A stretch of DNA of 64,000 nucleotides from Styela clava (Eukaryota > Chordata > Ascidiacea > Stolidobranchia > Styelidae): NCBI RefSeq assembly GCF_964204865.1, contig NC_135264.1, positions 7,160,001-7,224,000 of the forward strand, read 5' to 3'. The position numbers and the translations under genes are program-made. Shown here one piece after another: positions 9,961 through 22,257 of this stretch (position 1 is the first letter of the stretch; the number at the start of each line of letters is the position of its first letter). Under the pieces are notes generated by a model. It did no database searches, was not told the DNA's origin, and saw only the letters and a program-made list of their open reading frames with translations.

Positions 9961-11782
9961 CGTTAAAGACACTTAAAACTGTCCTCGACCCACTGCCCCA
10001 CCTCCATCTACTTACTTACCTATCTATACTCGACCTACTGCCCGACCTCCCTCAGCTTTCCTATCCTTGCCCCTCTACGCCACCTCCCTATCCTCGACCC
10101 ACTGCTCTATCTCCCCAACTTTCACGTCCTCGAACCAACGCTTTATCTCCCTCAACCTCTCTCTTTTCGACCTACTTTCCTATCTCCCTCAACCTACCTA
10201 TCCTCGGACCCACTGCCCTATCTGCCACAACTTACCTATCTTTGACCTACGGTGCCATACTATTCGATACCTGACCTAACGGCGCTTTATTCACGACCCG
10301 ATTGCCACACTGAACTTTACTATCTTGCGACCAACTTCCATGGGTTATACTGGTCGTGTATGCCAATGAGATGATTCAATCGTACGTCGACAAAACATGA
10401 TTGACAGCATTCGTATATGTAGGCTGGAATCTCAAATATTAAACAATAACCTTAATTGGCAGTTTAAAAATGTTTTACTAATTGGGCTACTGATGGTTTT
10501 TTGTTGAGAATAACGGTTTTCTAAATTTTAACAGGCCGTTTTATGCCCTTAATAATTGGCCATGTCGTCAGTCTCGTGACAAATATGATGCTGATCCGAA
10601 ATAAGCAATAGTGCTCTGGTAGTATTTTTCTTCAACATTTTATAGTAAAAGCGATGCCAAAGATAACGTACTAACTACGCGGCGCTTTATTTACGACCCG
10701 ATCGCCACACTGAATTTACCATCTTGTGACCAACTTCCATGGGTTATACTGGTCGTGTATGCCAATGAGATGATTCAATCGTACTTCGACAAAACATGAT
10801 TGACAGCGTTCGTATATGTAGGCTGGAATCTCAAATATTGAACAATAACCTTAATTGGCAGTTTAAAAATGTTTTACTAATCGGGCTACTGATGGTTTTT
10901 TTGTTGGGAATAACGGTTTTCTAAATTTTAACAGGCCGTTTTATGCCCTTAATAATTGGCCATGTCTTCAGTCTCGTGACAAATATGATGCTGATCCGAA
11001 ATAAGCAATAGTGCTCTGGTAGTATTTTTCTTCAACATTTTATAGTAAATGCGATGCCAAAGATAACGTACTAACTGCGTCCTTTGCAACTTCATTAAGT
11101 TGCAGATAAGATAAGCTCAATTTTAGGACTATACGCTGAACTAAAGGCAGTTGGTAACGCTAGCTACGACAAAACATTTCATGGCTCTAAAATAGTTTGG
11201 AAGGGATTACACTCACTGAGCGACTCATATTTTTGACTGTTTTTGACTTTTCAGCCTTCTCAGTCACGTAAAAGAAATTTGTATGTACAACAGAATATGG
11301 CAGAACATTCGTTGAAAATGACTAAGCGTGCAAATATTTTATTATTTCCTCAGTGTTTTGTCTTGAACGGAAATACAAGCGACATTGAATGAGTTTCTGA
11401 AAATGAACTCAGGCATGTCGATATCGAATGACCTTTCGAAATTTTAAAAACAGTCACCTCAAATCCGATGCCACCAGTAGCTTAATAAGTAGCACATTTT
11501 TAAGCCACTCATTATGGTTATTGATTACCAATTGAGATTCCAGCCTACATTTACGAATGCCGTCAATCATGTTTTGTCGACGTACGATTGAATCATCTCA
11601 TTGGCATACTCGACCAGTATAACACATGGAGGTTGGTCGCAAAATAGTAGAGTTCTTTTTGACGATCTAGTCGTGATTGTAGCGCTGTAGGTTAGGGGCT
11701 GAGTGGTGTAGCGTCGTGTTGATGGAGGTCCGACAATGGGTCGAGGGTGGGAAGTTTGCGGCAGATAGTGCAGTGGATGAAG
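9961..11782 (-). mobile_element. foldback-like unit E4, inverted, with 409-bp internal duplication
   Basis: CT arm about 9,985-10,270; inner arm and part of the middle present twice (from about 10,274 and from about 10,683, joined by ACTAACTACGCGGCGC); full middle; inner arm; GA arm cut off at about 11,782. The same duplication junction occurs in opposite orientation near 16,550. Confidence 0.55.
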
Positions 11783-12137
11783 GAATTTTATGCCCTTAAT
11801 AAATGGCCATGTCGCCAGTCTCGTGACAAATATGATGCTGATCCGAAATAAGCAATAGTGCTCTGGTAGTATTTTTCTTCATCATTTTATAGTAAATGCG
11901 ATGCCAAAGATAACGTACTAACTTCGTCCTTTGCAACTTCATCAAGTTGCAGATAAGATAAGCTCAATTTTGGGACTATACGCTGAATTAAAGGGCAGTT
12001 GGTAACGCTAGCTACGACAAAACATTTCATGGCTCTAAAATAGTTTGGAAGGGATTACACTCACTGAGCGACTTATATTTTTGACTGTTTTTGACTTTTC
12101 AGTCTTCTCAGTCACGTAAAAGAAATTTGTATATACA
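11783..12137 (-). mobile_element. foldback-like unit E5, middle fragment
   Basis: Only the middle is present (TTTTATGCCCTTAATAAATG to TTTGTATATACA). It is joined directly to the truncated GA arm of E4 on the left and to the 5S array side on the right. Confidence 0.55.
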
Positions 12138-12156
12138 TTTGTAATGTAACACAGAC
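12138..12156. other. filler at left boundary of 5S array I
   Basis: About 19 nt that match neither the foldback middle nor the 5S spacer. The spacer match begins at GACTACTACTTTATC (12,157). Confidence 0.5.
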
Positions 12157-12171
12157 GACTACTACTTTATC

Positions 12172-12290
12172 GCCTACAACCATACCACGTTGAATGCACC
12201 CGTTATCGTTCGATCTCGGAAGTTAAGCAATGTCAGTTGCATGTATGTACTTGCATGGGTGACCGGCTGGGAATACCGAGTGTCGTAGGC
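12172..12290 (+). rRNA. 5S rRNA I-1, degenerate
   Basis: 119 nt. GTTATCG class in the 5' half; the intermediate element region reads GTCAGTTGCATGTATGTACT instead of the normal GGGCTCGGTTAGTACT. Likely inactive edge copy. Confidence 0.7.
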
Positions 12291-12372
12291 TTTTCGTCGC
12301 CGTTTCATTCGATTTTGCTCTGTTTTCCAACAACTGCGAAATAAAAATAGCCGAATAGACTACTACTTTATC

Positions 12373-12443
12373 GCCGTTAAGCAATGTCGGGCTCGGTTAG
12401 TACTTGCATGGGTGACCGGCTGGGAATACCGAGTGTCGTAGGC
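12373..12443 (+). pseudogene. 5S rRNA I-2, 5' truncated
   Basis: GCC is joined directly to GTTAAGCAATG, removing about 47 nt (helices II-III). Boxes A and C remain, so it might still bind TFIIIA but cannot give a normal 5S RNA. Confidence 0.85.
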
Positions 12444-12525
12444 TTTTCGTCGCCGTTTCATTCGATTTTGCTCTGTTTTCCAACAACTGCGAAATACAAA
12501 TAGCCGAATAGACTACTACTTTATC

Positions 12526-12643
12526 GCCTACAACCATACCACGTTGAATGCACCCGATGTCGTTCGATCTCGGAAGTTAAGCAATGTCGGGCTCGGTTAG
12601 TACTTGCATGGTTGACCGGCTGGGAATACCGAGTGTCGTAGGC
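12526..12643 (+). rRNA. 5S rRNA I-3
   Basis: C34G and G87T; T4 terminator. Confidence 0.88.
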
Positions 12644-12725
12644 TTTTCGTCGCCGTTTCGTTCGATTTTGCTCTGTTTTCCAACAACTGCGAAATACAAA
12701 TAGCCGAATAGACTACTGCTTAATA

Positions 12726-12843
12726 GCCTACAACCATACCACGTTGAATGCACCCGATCTCGTTTGATCTCGGAAGTTAAGCAATGTCGGGCTCGGTTAG
12801 TACTTGCATGGGTGACCGGCTGGGAATACCAAGTGTCGTAGGC
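12726..12843 (+). rRNA. 5S rRNA I-4
   Basis: C40T and G106A; T4. Confidence 0.88.
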
Positions 12844-12925
12844 TTTTCGTCGCCGTTTCATTCGATTTTGCTCTGTTTTCCAACAACTGCGAAATACAAA
12901 TAGCCGAATAGACTACTAATTTATC

Positions 12926-13043
12926 GCCTACAACCATACCACGTTGAATGCACCCGATCTTGTTCGATCTCGGAAGTTAAGCAATGTCGGGCTTGGTTAG
13001 TACTTGCATGGGTGACCGGCTGGGAATACCGAGTGTCGTAGGC
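12926..13043 (+). rRNA. 5S rRNA I-5
   Basis: C36T and C69T (GATCTTG/CTTGG class); T4. Confidence 0.88.
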
Positions 13044-13125
13044 TTTTCGTCGCCGTTTCATTCGATTTTGCTCTGTTTTCTAACAACTGGGAAATACAAA
13101 TAGCCGAATAGACTACTACTTTATC

Positions 13126-13243
13126 GCCTACAACCATACCACGGTGAATGCACTCGATCTCGTTCGATCTCGGAAGTTAAGCAATGTCGTGCTTTGTTAG
13201 TACTTGCATGGGCGACCGGCTGGGAATACCGAGTGTGGTAGGC
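13126..13243 (+). rRNA. 5S rRNA I-6
   Basis: T19G, C29T and changes around 65-70; 3' stem GGTAGGC; long-T spacer (T8). Confidence 0.85.
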
Positions 13244-13329
13244 TTTTTTTTCGTCGCCGTTCCATTCGTTTTTGCTCTGTTTTCCAACAACTGCGAAATA
13301 CAAATAGCCGAATAGACTACTACTTTATC

Positions 13330-13447
13330 GCCTACAACCATACCACGTTGAATGCACCCGATCTCGTTCGATCTCGAAAGTTAAGCAATGTCGGGCTCGG
13401 TTAGTACTTGCATGGGTGACCGGCTGGGAATACCAAGTGTCGTAGGC
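13330..13447 (+). rRNA. 5S rRNA I-7
   Basis: G48A and G106A; T4. Confidence 0.88.
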
Positions 13448-13529
13448 TTTTCGTCGCCGTTTCATTCGATTTTGCTCTGTTTTTCAACAACTGCGAAATA
13501 CAAATAGCCGAATAGACTACTACTTCATC

Positions 13530-13647
13530 GCCTACAACCATACCACGTTGAATGCACCCGATCTCGTTCGATCTCGGAAGTTAAGCAATGTCGGGCTCGG
13601 TTAGTACTTGCATGGGTGACCGGCTGGGAATACCGAGTGTCGTAGCC
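13530..13647 (+). rRNA. 5S rRNA I-8
   Basis: 3' end GTAGCC breaks the closing stem; only T3 follows. Confidence 0.85.
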
Positions 13648-13729
13648 TTTACGTCGCCGTTTCATTCGATTTTGTTCTGTTTTCCAACAACTACGAAATA
13701 CAAATAGACGAATAGACTACTACTTTGTC

Positions 13730-13847
13730 GCCTACAACCATACCACGTTGAATGCACCCGATCTCGTCCGATCTCGGAAGTTAAGCAATGTCGGGCTTGG
13801 TTAGTACTTGCATGGGTGATCGGCTGGGAATACCGAGTGTCGTAGGC
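13730..13847 (+). rRNA. 5S rRNA I-9
   Basis: T39C, C69T, C91T; T4. Confidence 0.88.
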
Positions 13848-13929
13848 TTTTCGTCGCCGTTTCATTCGATTTTGCTCTGTTTTCTAACAACTGCGAAATA
13901 CAAATAGCCGAATAGACTACTACTTTATC

Positions 13930-14037
13930 GCCTACAACCATACCACGTTGAATGCACCCGATCTCGGAAGTTAAGCAATGTCGGGCTCGGTTAGTACTTG
14001 CATGGGTGACCGGCTGGGAATACCGAGTGTCGTAGAA
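13930..14037 (+). rRNA. 5S rRNA I-10, 10-nt deletion
   Basis: Deletion between the two GATCTCG repeats; 3' end GTAGAA, then T8. Probably a pseudogene. Confidence 0.7.
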
Positions 14038-14130
14038 TTTTTTTTCGTCGCCGAGTGTCGTTTCATTCGATTTTGCTCTGTTTTCTAACAACTGCGAAAT
14101 ACAAATAGCCGAATAGACTACTACTTTATC

Positions 14131-14238
14131 GCCTACAACCATACCACGTTGAATGCACCCGATCTCGGAAGTTAAGCAATGTCGGGCTCGGTTAGTACTT
14201 GCATGGGTGACCGGCTGGGAATATCGAGTGTCGTATGC
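14131..14238 (+). rRNA. 5S rRNA I-11, 10-nt deletion
   Basis: Same deletion as I-10; 3' end GTATGC; T4. Confidence 0.7.
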
Positions 14239-14320
14239 TTTTCGTCGCCGTTTCATTCGATTTTGCTCTGTTTTCCAACAACCGCGAAAAACAAATAGCC
14301 GAATAGACTACTACTTTATC

Positions 14321-14438
14321 GCCTACAACCATACCACGTTGAATGCACCCGATCTCGTCCGATCTCGGAAGTTAAGCAATGTCGGGCTCGGTTAGTACTT
14401 GCATGGGTGATCGGCTGTGAATACCGAGTGTCGTAGGC
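14321..14438 (+). rRNA. 5S rRNA I-12
   Basis: T39C, C91T, G98T. Last gene before the 12-kb insert; its spacer is complete. Confidence 0.88.
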
Positions 14439-14520
14439 TTTTCGTCGCCGTTTCATTCGATTTTGCTCTGTTTTCCAACAACTGCGAAATACAAATAGCC
14501 GAATAGACTACTACTTTATC

Positions 14521-14564
14521 GGAGTAATTTCGGCCCGCAAACGACAAAAGTTTGCCGATCTCTG
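14521..14564 (+). repeat. junction motif J5 at the left insert edge
   Basis: A-type junction motif truncated at GGAGTAATTT by the 5S spacer. It supplies the left half of the motif whose right half ends at 26,661. Confidence 0.7.
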
Positions 14565-15682
14565 GTTTAGACGTCAGAGCCAGTGAAGCTAAACAGTCAT
14601 CCCATCACAAATCCGCCACCCACTGCCCTTTTCTATTCTCGATCCTCTGCCCTGCCCTGCCCAACTGCTCCACCTCCCTCAACTTTCCTATCCTCGACCC
14701 ACCGCCCTATCTCCCTCAACCGTCCTATCCTCGATCCACTGTCCTATTTCCCATCCCCTTCAACCTCTTTATCCTCGACTCATTGCCATATCTCAGTCAA
14801 CTTTTCTTTCCTCTATCCACTGCACTATCTGCCTCAAATATCCCACCCTCGACCCACTTTCCGATCTCCATCAAGTTACTTACCTTCGATCTACGACGCT
14901 ATACCACTCGGCCCTAACCTAACGGCGCTACAATCACGACTAGATCGTCAAAAAGAACTCCACCATCTTGCAACCAACTTCCATGTGTTATACTGGTCGA
15001 GTATGCCAATGAGATGATTCAATCGTACGTCGACAAAACATGATTGACGGCATTCGTAAATGTAGGCTGGAATCTCAATTGGTAATCAATAACCATAATG
15101 AGTGGCTTAAAAATGTGCTACTAATTAAGCTACTGGTGGCATCGGGTTTGAGGTGACTGTTTTTAAAATTTCGAAAGGTCATTCGATATCGACATGCCTG
15201 AGTTCATTTTCAGAAACTCATTCAATGTCGCTTGTATTTCCGTTCAAGACAAAACACTGAGGAAATAATAAAATATTTGCACGCTTAGTCATTTTCAACG
15301 AATGTTCTGCCATATTCTGTTGTATATACAAATTTCTTTTACGTGACTGAGAAGGCTGAAGAGTCAAAAACAGTCAAAAATATAAGTCGCTCAGTGAGTG
15401 TAATCCCTAATCCCAAACTATTTTAGAGCCATGAAATGTTTTGTCGTAGCTAGCGTTACCAACTGCCCTTTAATTCAGCGTATAGTCCCAAAATTGAGCT
15501 TATCTTATCTGCAACTTAATGAAGTTGCAAAGGACGCAGTTAGTACGTTATCTTTGGCATCGCTTTTACTATAAAATGTTGAAAAAAAAAAACTTTATAC
15601 CGACCAGGGCACTATTGCTTATTTCGGATCAGCATCATATCTGTCACAATACTCAAGACATGCCAATTATTGAGGGCATAAA
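14565..15682 (+). mobile_element. foldback-like unit E6 (no right arm)
   Basis: CT arm about 14,620-14,920, inner arm to about 15,150, middle to about 15,680 (GAGGGCATAAAAC), then joined to a fresh short CT arm. The inverted right half is missing. Confidence 0.55.
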
Positions 15683-17190
15683 ACCGCCCTATCTCCCTCA
15701 ACCATCCTATCCTCGATCCACTGTCCTTTTTCGCCCAAACTTCCTATCCCCTTAAAAATGTGCTACTACATAAGCTACTGATGGCGTCGGGTTTGAGGTG
15801 ATTGTTTTAATTTTGAAATGCCATTCGATATCGACATACCTGAGTTCGTTTTCCGAAACTCATTTAATGTCGCTTTTATTTCCGTTCAAGGCAAAACGAT
15901 GAGGAAATAATAAAATATTTGCACGCGTACTCATTTTCAACGAATGTTCTGCCATATTCTGTTGTATATACAAATTTCTTTTACGTGACTGAGAGGGCTG
16001 AAAAATCAAAAACAGTCAAAAATATGAGTCGCTCAGTGAGTGTAATCCCTTCCAAACTATTTTAGAGCTAGCGTTACCAACTGCCCTTTAATTCAGCGTA
16101 TAGTCCCAAAATTGAGCTTATCTTATCTGCAACTTAATGAAGTTGCAAAGGACGCAGTTAGTACGTTATCTTTGGCATCGCATTTACTATAAACTGTTGA
16201 AGAAAAATACCACCAGAGCACTATTGCTTATTTCGGATCAGCATCATATTTGTCACGAGACTGACGACATGGCCAATTATTAAGGGCATAAAACGGCCTG
16301 TTAAAATTTAGAAAATCGTTATTCCCAACAAAAAAACCATCAGTAGCCCAATTAGTAAAACATTTTTAAACTGCCAATTAAGGTTATTGTTTAATATTTG
16401 AGATTCCAGTCTACATATACGAATGCTGTCAATCATGTTTTGTCGAAGTACGATTGAATCATCTCATTGGCATACACGACCAGTATAACCCATGGAAGTT
16501 GGTCACAAGATAGTAAAGTTCAGTGTGGCGATCGGGTCGTGAATAAAGCGCCGCGTAGTTAGTACGTTATCTTTGGCATCGCTTTTACTATAAAAAGTTG
16601 AAGAAAAATACTACCAGAGCACTATTGCTTATTTCGGATCAGCATCATATTTGTCACGAGACTGACGACATGGCCAATTATTAAGGGCATAAAACGGCCT
16701 GTTAAAATTTAGAAAACCGTTATTCCCAACAAAGAACCATCAGTATCACAATTAGTAAAACATTTTTAAGCTGCCAATTAGGGTTATTGTTTAATATTTG
16801 AGATTTCAGCCTACATATACGAATGCTGTCAATCATGTTTTGTCGAAGTACGATTGAATCATCTCATCGGCATACACGACCAGTATAACCCAGTAAAGTT
16901 CAGTGTGGCGATCGGGTCGTGAAAAAAGCGCCGTTAGGTCAGGTATCGAATAGTATGGCACCGTAGGTCAAAGATAGGTAAGTTGTTGCAGATAAGGCAG
17001 TGGGTCCGAGGATAGGTAGGTTGAGGGAGATGGTACAGTAAGGCGAAAAAAGAGAGGTTGAGGGAGATAAAGCGGTGGTTTGAGAATGTGAAAGTTGGGG
17101 AGAAAGAGCAGAGGGTCGAGGATAGGAAAGTTGAGGGAGGTCGGCCAGTGTGTCATGGAGATAGGGCAGTGGGTCGAGGACAGTTTTAAG
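15683..17190 (+). mobile_element. foldback-like unit E7 with internal duplication
   Basis: Short CT arm (15,683-15,752), truncated inner arm, middle, inverted inner arm. A second middle/inner-arm segment starts near 16,550 (GCGCCGCGTAGTTAGTACG). GA arm about 16,960-17,190. Matches E4 in opposite orientation. Confidence 0.55.
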
Positions 17191-17241
17191 TGTTCAACGG
17201 AGTACTTTTGGCACGCAAACGACAAAAGTTTGCCGACCTCG

Positions 17242-18081
17242 GGTTTTGACTTCAGAGCCAGTGAAGTTACTGCCCTATCTCCCTCAACCGTCCAATCCTC
17301 GATCCATTGTCCTATTTTGCCCAATCTTCCTATCCCCTTCGACCTCTTTATCCTCGACTCATTACCATATCTCCCTCAACTTTTCTTTCCTCTATCCACT
17401 GGACTATCTGCCTCAAATTTCCCACCCTCGACCCACTTTCCGATCTCCATCAAGTTACTTACCTTCGAACTACGACGCTATACCACTCAGCCCCTAACCT
17501 AACGGCGCTACAATCACGACTAGATCGTCAAAAAGAACTCCACCGTCCTGCAACCAACTTCCATGTGTTATACTGGTCGAGTATGCCAATGAGATGATTC
17601 AAACGTACGTCGACAAAACATGATTGACGGCATTCGTAAATGTAGGCTGGAATCTCAATTGGTAATCAATAACCATAATGAGTGGCTTAAAAAGGTTATT
17701 GTTTAATATTTAAGATTCCAGCCTACATATACGAATGCTGTCAATCATGTTTTGTCGAAGTACGATTGAATCATCCCATTGGCATACACGACCAGTATAA
17801 CCCATGGAAGTTGGTCACAAGATAGTAAAGTTCAGTGTGGCGATCGGGTCGTGAATAAAGCGCCGTTAGGTCAGGTACCGAATAGTTTAGCACCGTAGGC
17901 CAAAGTAAGTTGTGGCAGATAGGGGAGTGGGTCTGAGGATAGCTAGGTTGAGGGAGATAGGACAGTAAGTCGAAAAGAGAGAGGTTGAGGGAGATAAAGC
18001 GGAGGTTCGAGAATGTGAAAGTTGGGGAGAAAGAGCAGAGGGTCTAGGAGAGTTGAGGAAGGTCGGGCAGTGTGTCGAGAA
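17242..18081 (+). mobile_element. foldback-like unit E8 (short form)
   Basis: The inner arm is joined directly to its inverted partner (GGCTTAAAAAGGTTATTG at about 17,688), so the whole middle is absent. CT and GA arms are present on either side. Confidence 0.6.
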
Positions 18082-18142
18082 CAGTTTTAAGTGTTTAACG
18101 GGGTACTTTTGGCACGCAAACGAAAAAAGTTTGCCGACCTCG

Positions 18143-19659
18143 GGTTTAGACTTCAGAGCCTTTCTCCCTCAACCTTCCTACCCTCGACCCACCGCCCTAT
18201 CTCCCTCAACCGTCCTATCCTCGACCCACCGCCCTATCTCTCCCTCAACCGTCTTATCCTCGACCCACTGTCCTATTTCCCATCCTCTCCAACCTCTTAA
18301 TCCTCGACTCATTGCCATATCTCCTTCAACTTTTCTTCCCTTCATCCACTGCACTATCTGCCGCAAACTTCCCACCCTCGACCCGCTGTCGGACCTCCAT
18401 CAACACGACGCTACACCACTCAGCCCCTAACCTAACGGCGCTACAATCACGACTAGATCGTCAAAAAGAACTCCACCATCTTGCAACCAACTTCCATGTG
18501 TTATACTGGTCGAGTATGCCAATGAGATGATTCAATCTTACGTCGACAAAACATGATTGACGGCATTCGTAAATGTAGGCTGGAATCTCAATTGGTAATC
18601 AATAACCATAATGAGTGGCTTAAAAATGTGCTACTAATTAAGCTACTGGTGGCATCGGGTTTGAGGTGACTGTTTTTCAAATTTCGAAAGGTCATTCGAT
18701 ATCGACATGCCTGAGTTCATTTTCCGAAACTCATTCAATGTCGCTTGTATTTCCGTTCAAGACAAAACACTGAGGAAATAATAAAATATTTGCACGCTTA
18801 GTCATTTTCAACGAATGTTCTGCCGTATTCTGTTGTATATACAAATTTCTTTTACGTGACTGAGAGGGCTGAAAAATCAAAAACAGTCAAAAATATGAGT
18901 CGCTCAGTGAGTGTAATCCCTTCCAAACTATTTTAGAGCCATGAAATGTTTTGTTGTAGCTAGCGTTACCAACTGCCCTTTAATTCAGCGCATAGTCCCA
19001 AAATTGAGCTTATCTTATCTGCAACTTAATGAAGTTGCAAAGGGCGCAGTTAGTACGTTATCTTTGGCATCGCATTTACTATAAAATGTTGAAGAAAAAT
19101 ATTACCAGAGCACTATTGCTTATTTCGGATCAGCATCATATTTGTCACGAGACTGACGACATGGCCAATTATTAAGGGCATAAAACGGCCTGTTAAAATT
19201 TAGAAAACCGTTATTCCCAACAAAAAACCATCAGTAGCCCAATTAGTAAAACATTTTTAAACTGTCAATTAGGGTTATTGTTTAATATTTGAGATTTCAG
19301 CCTACATATACGAATGCTGTCAATCATGTTTTGTCGAAGTACGATTGAATCATCTCATTGGCATACACGACCAGTATAACCCATGGAAGTTGGTCACGAG
19401 ATAGTAAAGTTCAGTGTGGCGATCGGGTCGTGAATAAAGCGCCGTTAGGTCAGGTACCGAATAGTTTAGCACCGTAGGCCAAAGTAAGTTGTGGCAGATA
19501 GGGGAGTGGGTCTGAGGATAGCTAGGTTGAGGGAGATAGGACAGTAAGTCGAAAAGAGAGAGGTTGAGGGAGATAAAGCGGTGGTTCGAGAATGTGAAAG
19601 TTGGGGAGAAAGAGCAGAGGGTCTGGGAAGGTTGAGGAAGGTCGGGCAGTGTGTCGAGG
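18143..19659 (+). mobile_element. foldback-like unit E9 (long form)
   Basis: Complete order of arms; middle motif GAAATGTTTTGTTGTAGCTA at about 18,942. Ends in a B-type junction motif. Confidence 0.6.
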
Positions 19660-19720
19660 ACAGTTTTAAGTGTTTAACGGAGTACTTTTGGCACGCAAAC
19701 GACAAAAGTTGCCGACCTCG

Positions 19721-21264
19721 GGTTTAGACTTCAGAGCCAGTGAAGTTACTGCCCTTTCTCCCTCAACCTTCCTACCCTCGACCCACCGCCCTATCTCCCT
19801 CAACCGTCCTATCCTCGACCCACCGCCCTATCCTCGACCCACTGTCATATTTCCCATCCCCTTCAACCTCTTAATCCTCGACTCATTGCCATATCTCCTT
19901 CAACTTTTCTTTCCTTCATCCACTGCACTATCTGCCGCAAACTTCCCACCCACGACCCACTGTCGGACCTCCATCAACACGACGCTACACCACTCAGCCC
20001 CTAACCTAACGGCGCTACAATCACGACTAGATCGTCAAAAAGAACTCTACTATTTTGCGACCAACCTCCATGTGTTATACTGGTCGAGTATGCCAATGAG
20101 ATGATTCAATCGTACGTCGACAAAACATGATTGACGGCATTCGTAAATGTAGGCTGGAATCTCAATTGGTAATTAATAACCATAATGAGTGGCTTAAAAA
20201 TGTGCTACTAATTAAGCTACTGGTGGCATCGGGTTTGGGGTGACTGTTTTTAAAATTTCGAAAGGTCATTCGATATCGACATGCCTGAGTTCATTTTCAG
20301 AAACTCATTCAATGTCGCTTGTATTTCCGTTCAAGACAAAACACTGAGGAAATAATAAAATATTTGTACGCTTAGTCATTTTCAACGAATGTTCTGCCGT
20401 ATTCTGTTGCATATACAAATTTCTTTTACGTGACTGAGAGGGCTGAAAAATTAAAAAAGGTCAAAAATATGAGTCGCTCAGTGAGTGTAATCCCTTCCAA
20501 ACTATTTTAGAGCCATGAAATGTTTTGTCGTAGCTAGCGTTACCAACTGCCCTTTAATTCAGCGTATAGTCCCAAAATTGAGCTTATCTTATCTGCAACT
20601 TAATGAAGTTGCAAAGGACGCAGTTAGTACGTTATCTTTGGCATCGCATTTACTATAAAATGTTGAAGAAAAATACTACCAGAGCACTATTGCTTATTTC
20701 GGATCAGCATCATATTTGTCACGAGACTGACGACATGGCCAATTATTAAGGGTATAAAACGGCCTGTTAAAATTTAGAAAACCGTTATTCCCAACAAAAA
20801 ACCATCAGTAGCCAAATTAGTAAAACATTTTTAAACTGTCAATTAGGGTTATTGTTTAATATTTGAGATTTCAGCCTACATATACGAATGCTGTCAATCA
20901 TGTTTTGTCGAAGTACGATTGAATCATCTCATTGGCATACACGACCAGTATAACCCATGGAAGTTGGTCGCAAGATAGTAAAGTTCAGTGTGGCGATCGG
21001 GTCGTGAAAAAAGCGCCGTTAGATCAGGTATCGAATAGTATGGCACCGTAGGTCAAAGATAGGTAAGTTGTGGCAGATAAGGCAGTGGGTCCGAGGATAG
21101 GTAGGTTGAGGGAGATAGGACAGTAAGTCGAAAAGAGAGAGGTTGAGGGAGATAAAGCGGTGGTTCGAGAATGTGAAAGTTGGGGAGAAAGAGCAGAGGG
21201 TCGAGGATAGGAAAGTTGAGGGAGGTCGGGCAGTGTGTCATGGAGATAGAGCAGTGGGTCGAGG
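19721..21264 (+). mobile_element. foldback-like unit E10 (long form)
   Basis: Close copy of E9 with its own substitutions; middle motif at about 20,517. E9 and E10 are adjacent long units. Confidence 0.6.
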
Positions 21265-21327
21265 ACAGTTTTAAGTGTTTAACGGAGTACTTTTGGCAAG
21301 CAAACGACAAAAGTTTGCCGACCTCGG

Positions 21328-22257
21328 GTTTTGACTTCAGAGCCAGTGAAGTTACTGCCCTATCTCCCTCAACCGTCCAATCCTCGATCCACTGTCCTAT
21401 TTTGCCCAAACTTCCTATCCCTTTCGACCTCTTTATCCTCGACTCATTGCCATATCTCCCTCAACTTTTCTTTCCTTTATCCACTGGACTATCTGCCTCA
21501 AATTTCCCACCCTCGACCGACTTTCCGATCTCCATCAAGTTACTTCCCTTCGACCTACGACGCTATACCACTCAGCCCCTAACCTAACGGCGCTACAATC
21601 ACGACTAGATCGTCAAAAAGAACTCAACCTTCTTGCAACCAACTTCCATGTGTTATACTGGTCGAGTATGCCAATGAGATGATTCAAACGTACGTCGACA
21701 AAACATGATTGACGGCATTCGTAAATGTAGGCTGGAATCTCAATTGGTAATCAATAACCATTTAATATTTGAGATTCCAGCCTACATATACGAATGCTGT
21801 CAATCATGTTTTGTCGACGTACGATTGAATCATCTCATTGGCATACACGACCAGTATAACCCATGGCAGTTGGTCGCAAGATAGTAAAGTTCAGTGTGGC
21901 GATCGGGTCGTGAATAAAGCGCCGTTAGATCAGGTATCGAATAGTATGGCACCGTAGGTCAAAGATAGGTAAGTTGTGGCAGATAAGGCAGTGGGTCCAA
22001 GGATAGGTAGATTGAGGGAGGTAGGACAGTAGGTCGAAAAGAGAGAGGTTGAGGGAGATAAAGCGGTAGTTCGAGGATGTGAAAGTTGGGGAGATAGAGC
22101 AGTGGGTTGAGGATAGGTAGGTGGCGTAGTGGGCCGAGGATAGGATGTTTGAGGGAGCTAGGGCAGTTGGTTGAGGATAGGAAAGTTGAAGGAGGTCGGG
22201 CAGTAGGTCGAGTATAGATAGGTAAGTAAGTAGATGGAGGTAGGGCAGTGGGTCGAG
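21328..22257 (+). mobile_element. foldback-like unit E11 (short form)
   Basis: Middle deleted: ATCAATAACCATTTAATATTTGAG at about 21,752. The deletion endpoint differs slightly from E8 and E13. Followed by an A-type junction motif. Confidence 0.6.

Larger units (their letters stand above)
12157..14520 (+). repeat. 5S rRNA tandem array I (12 units)
   Basis: Starts inside a 5S spacer and ends with a complete spacer (TACTACTTTATC). It holds 12 head-to-tail 5S genes, all +. Copies at the left edge are the most degenerate (I-1 rearranged, I-2 truncated). The next gene that should follow at 14,521 is found at 26,664, so arrays I and II are best read as one array split by an insertion. Confidence 0.92.

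Noticed and set aside
5938-10279. Pro/Ser/Leu-rich open frames of 60-150 codons on both strands
   Set aside because: They are translations of the 37-bp CT/GA minisatellite arms. They occur in overlapping frames, lack start context and domain similarity, and shift frame between copies.
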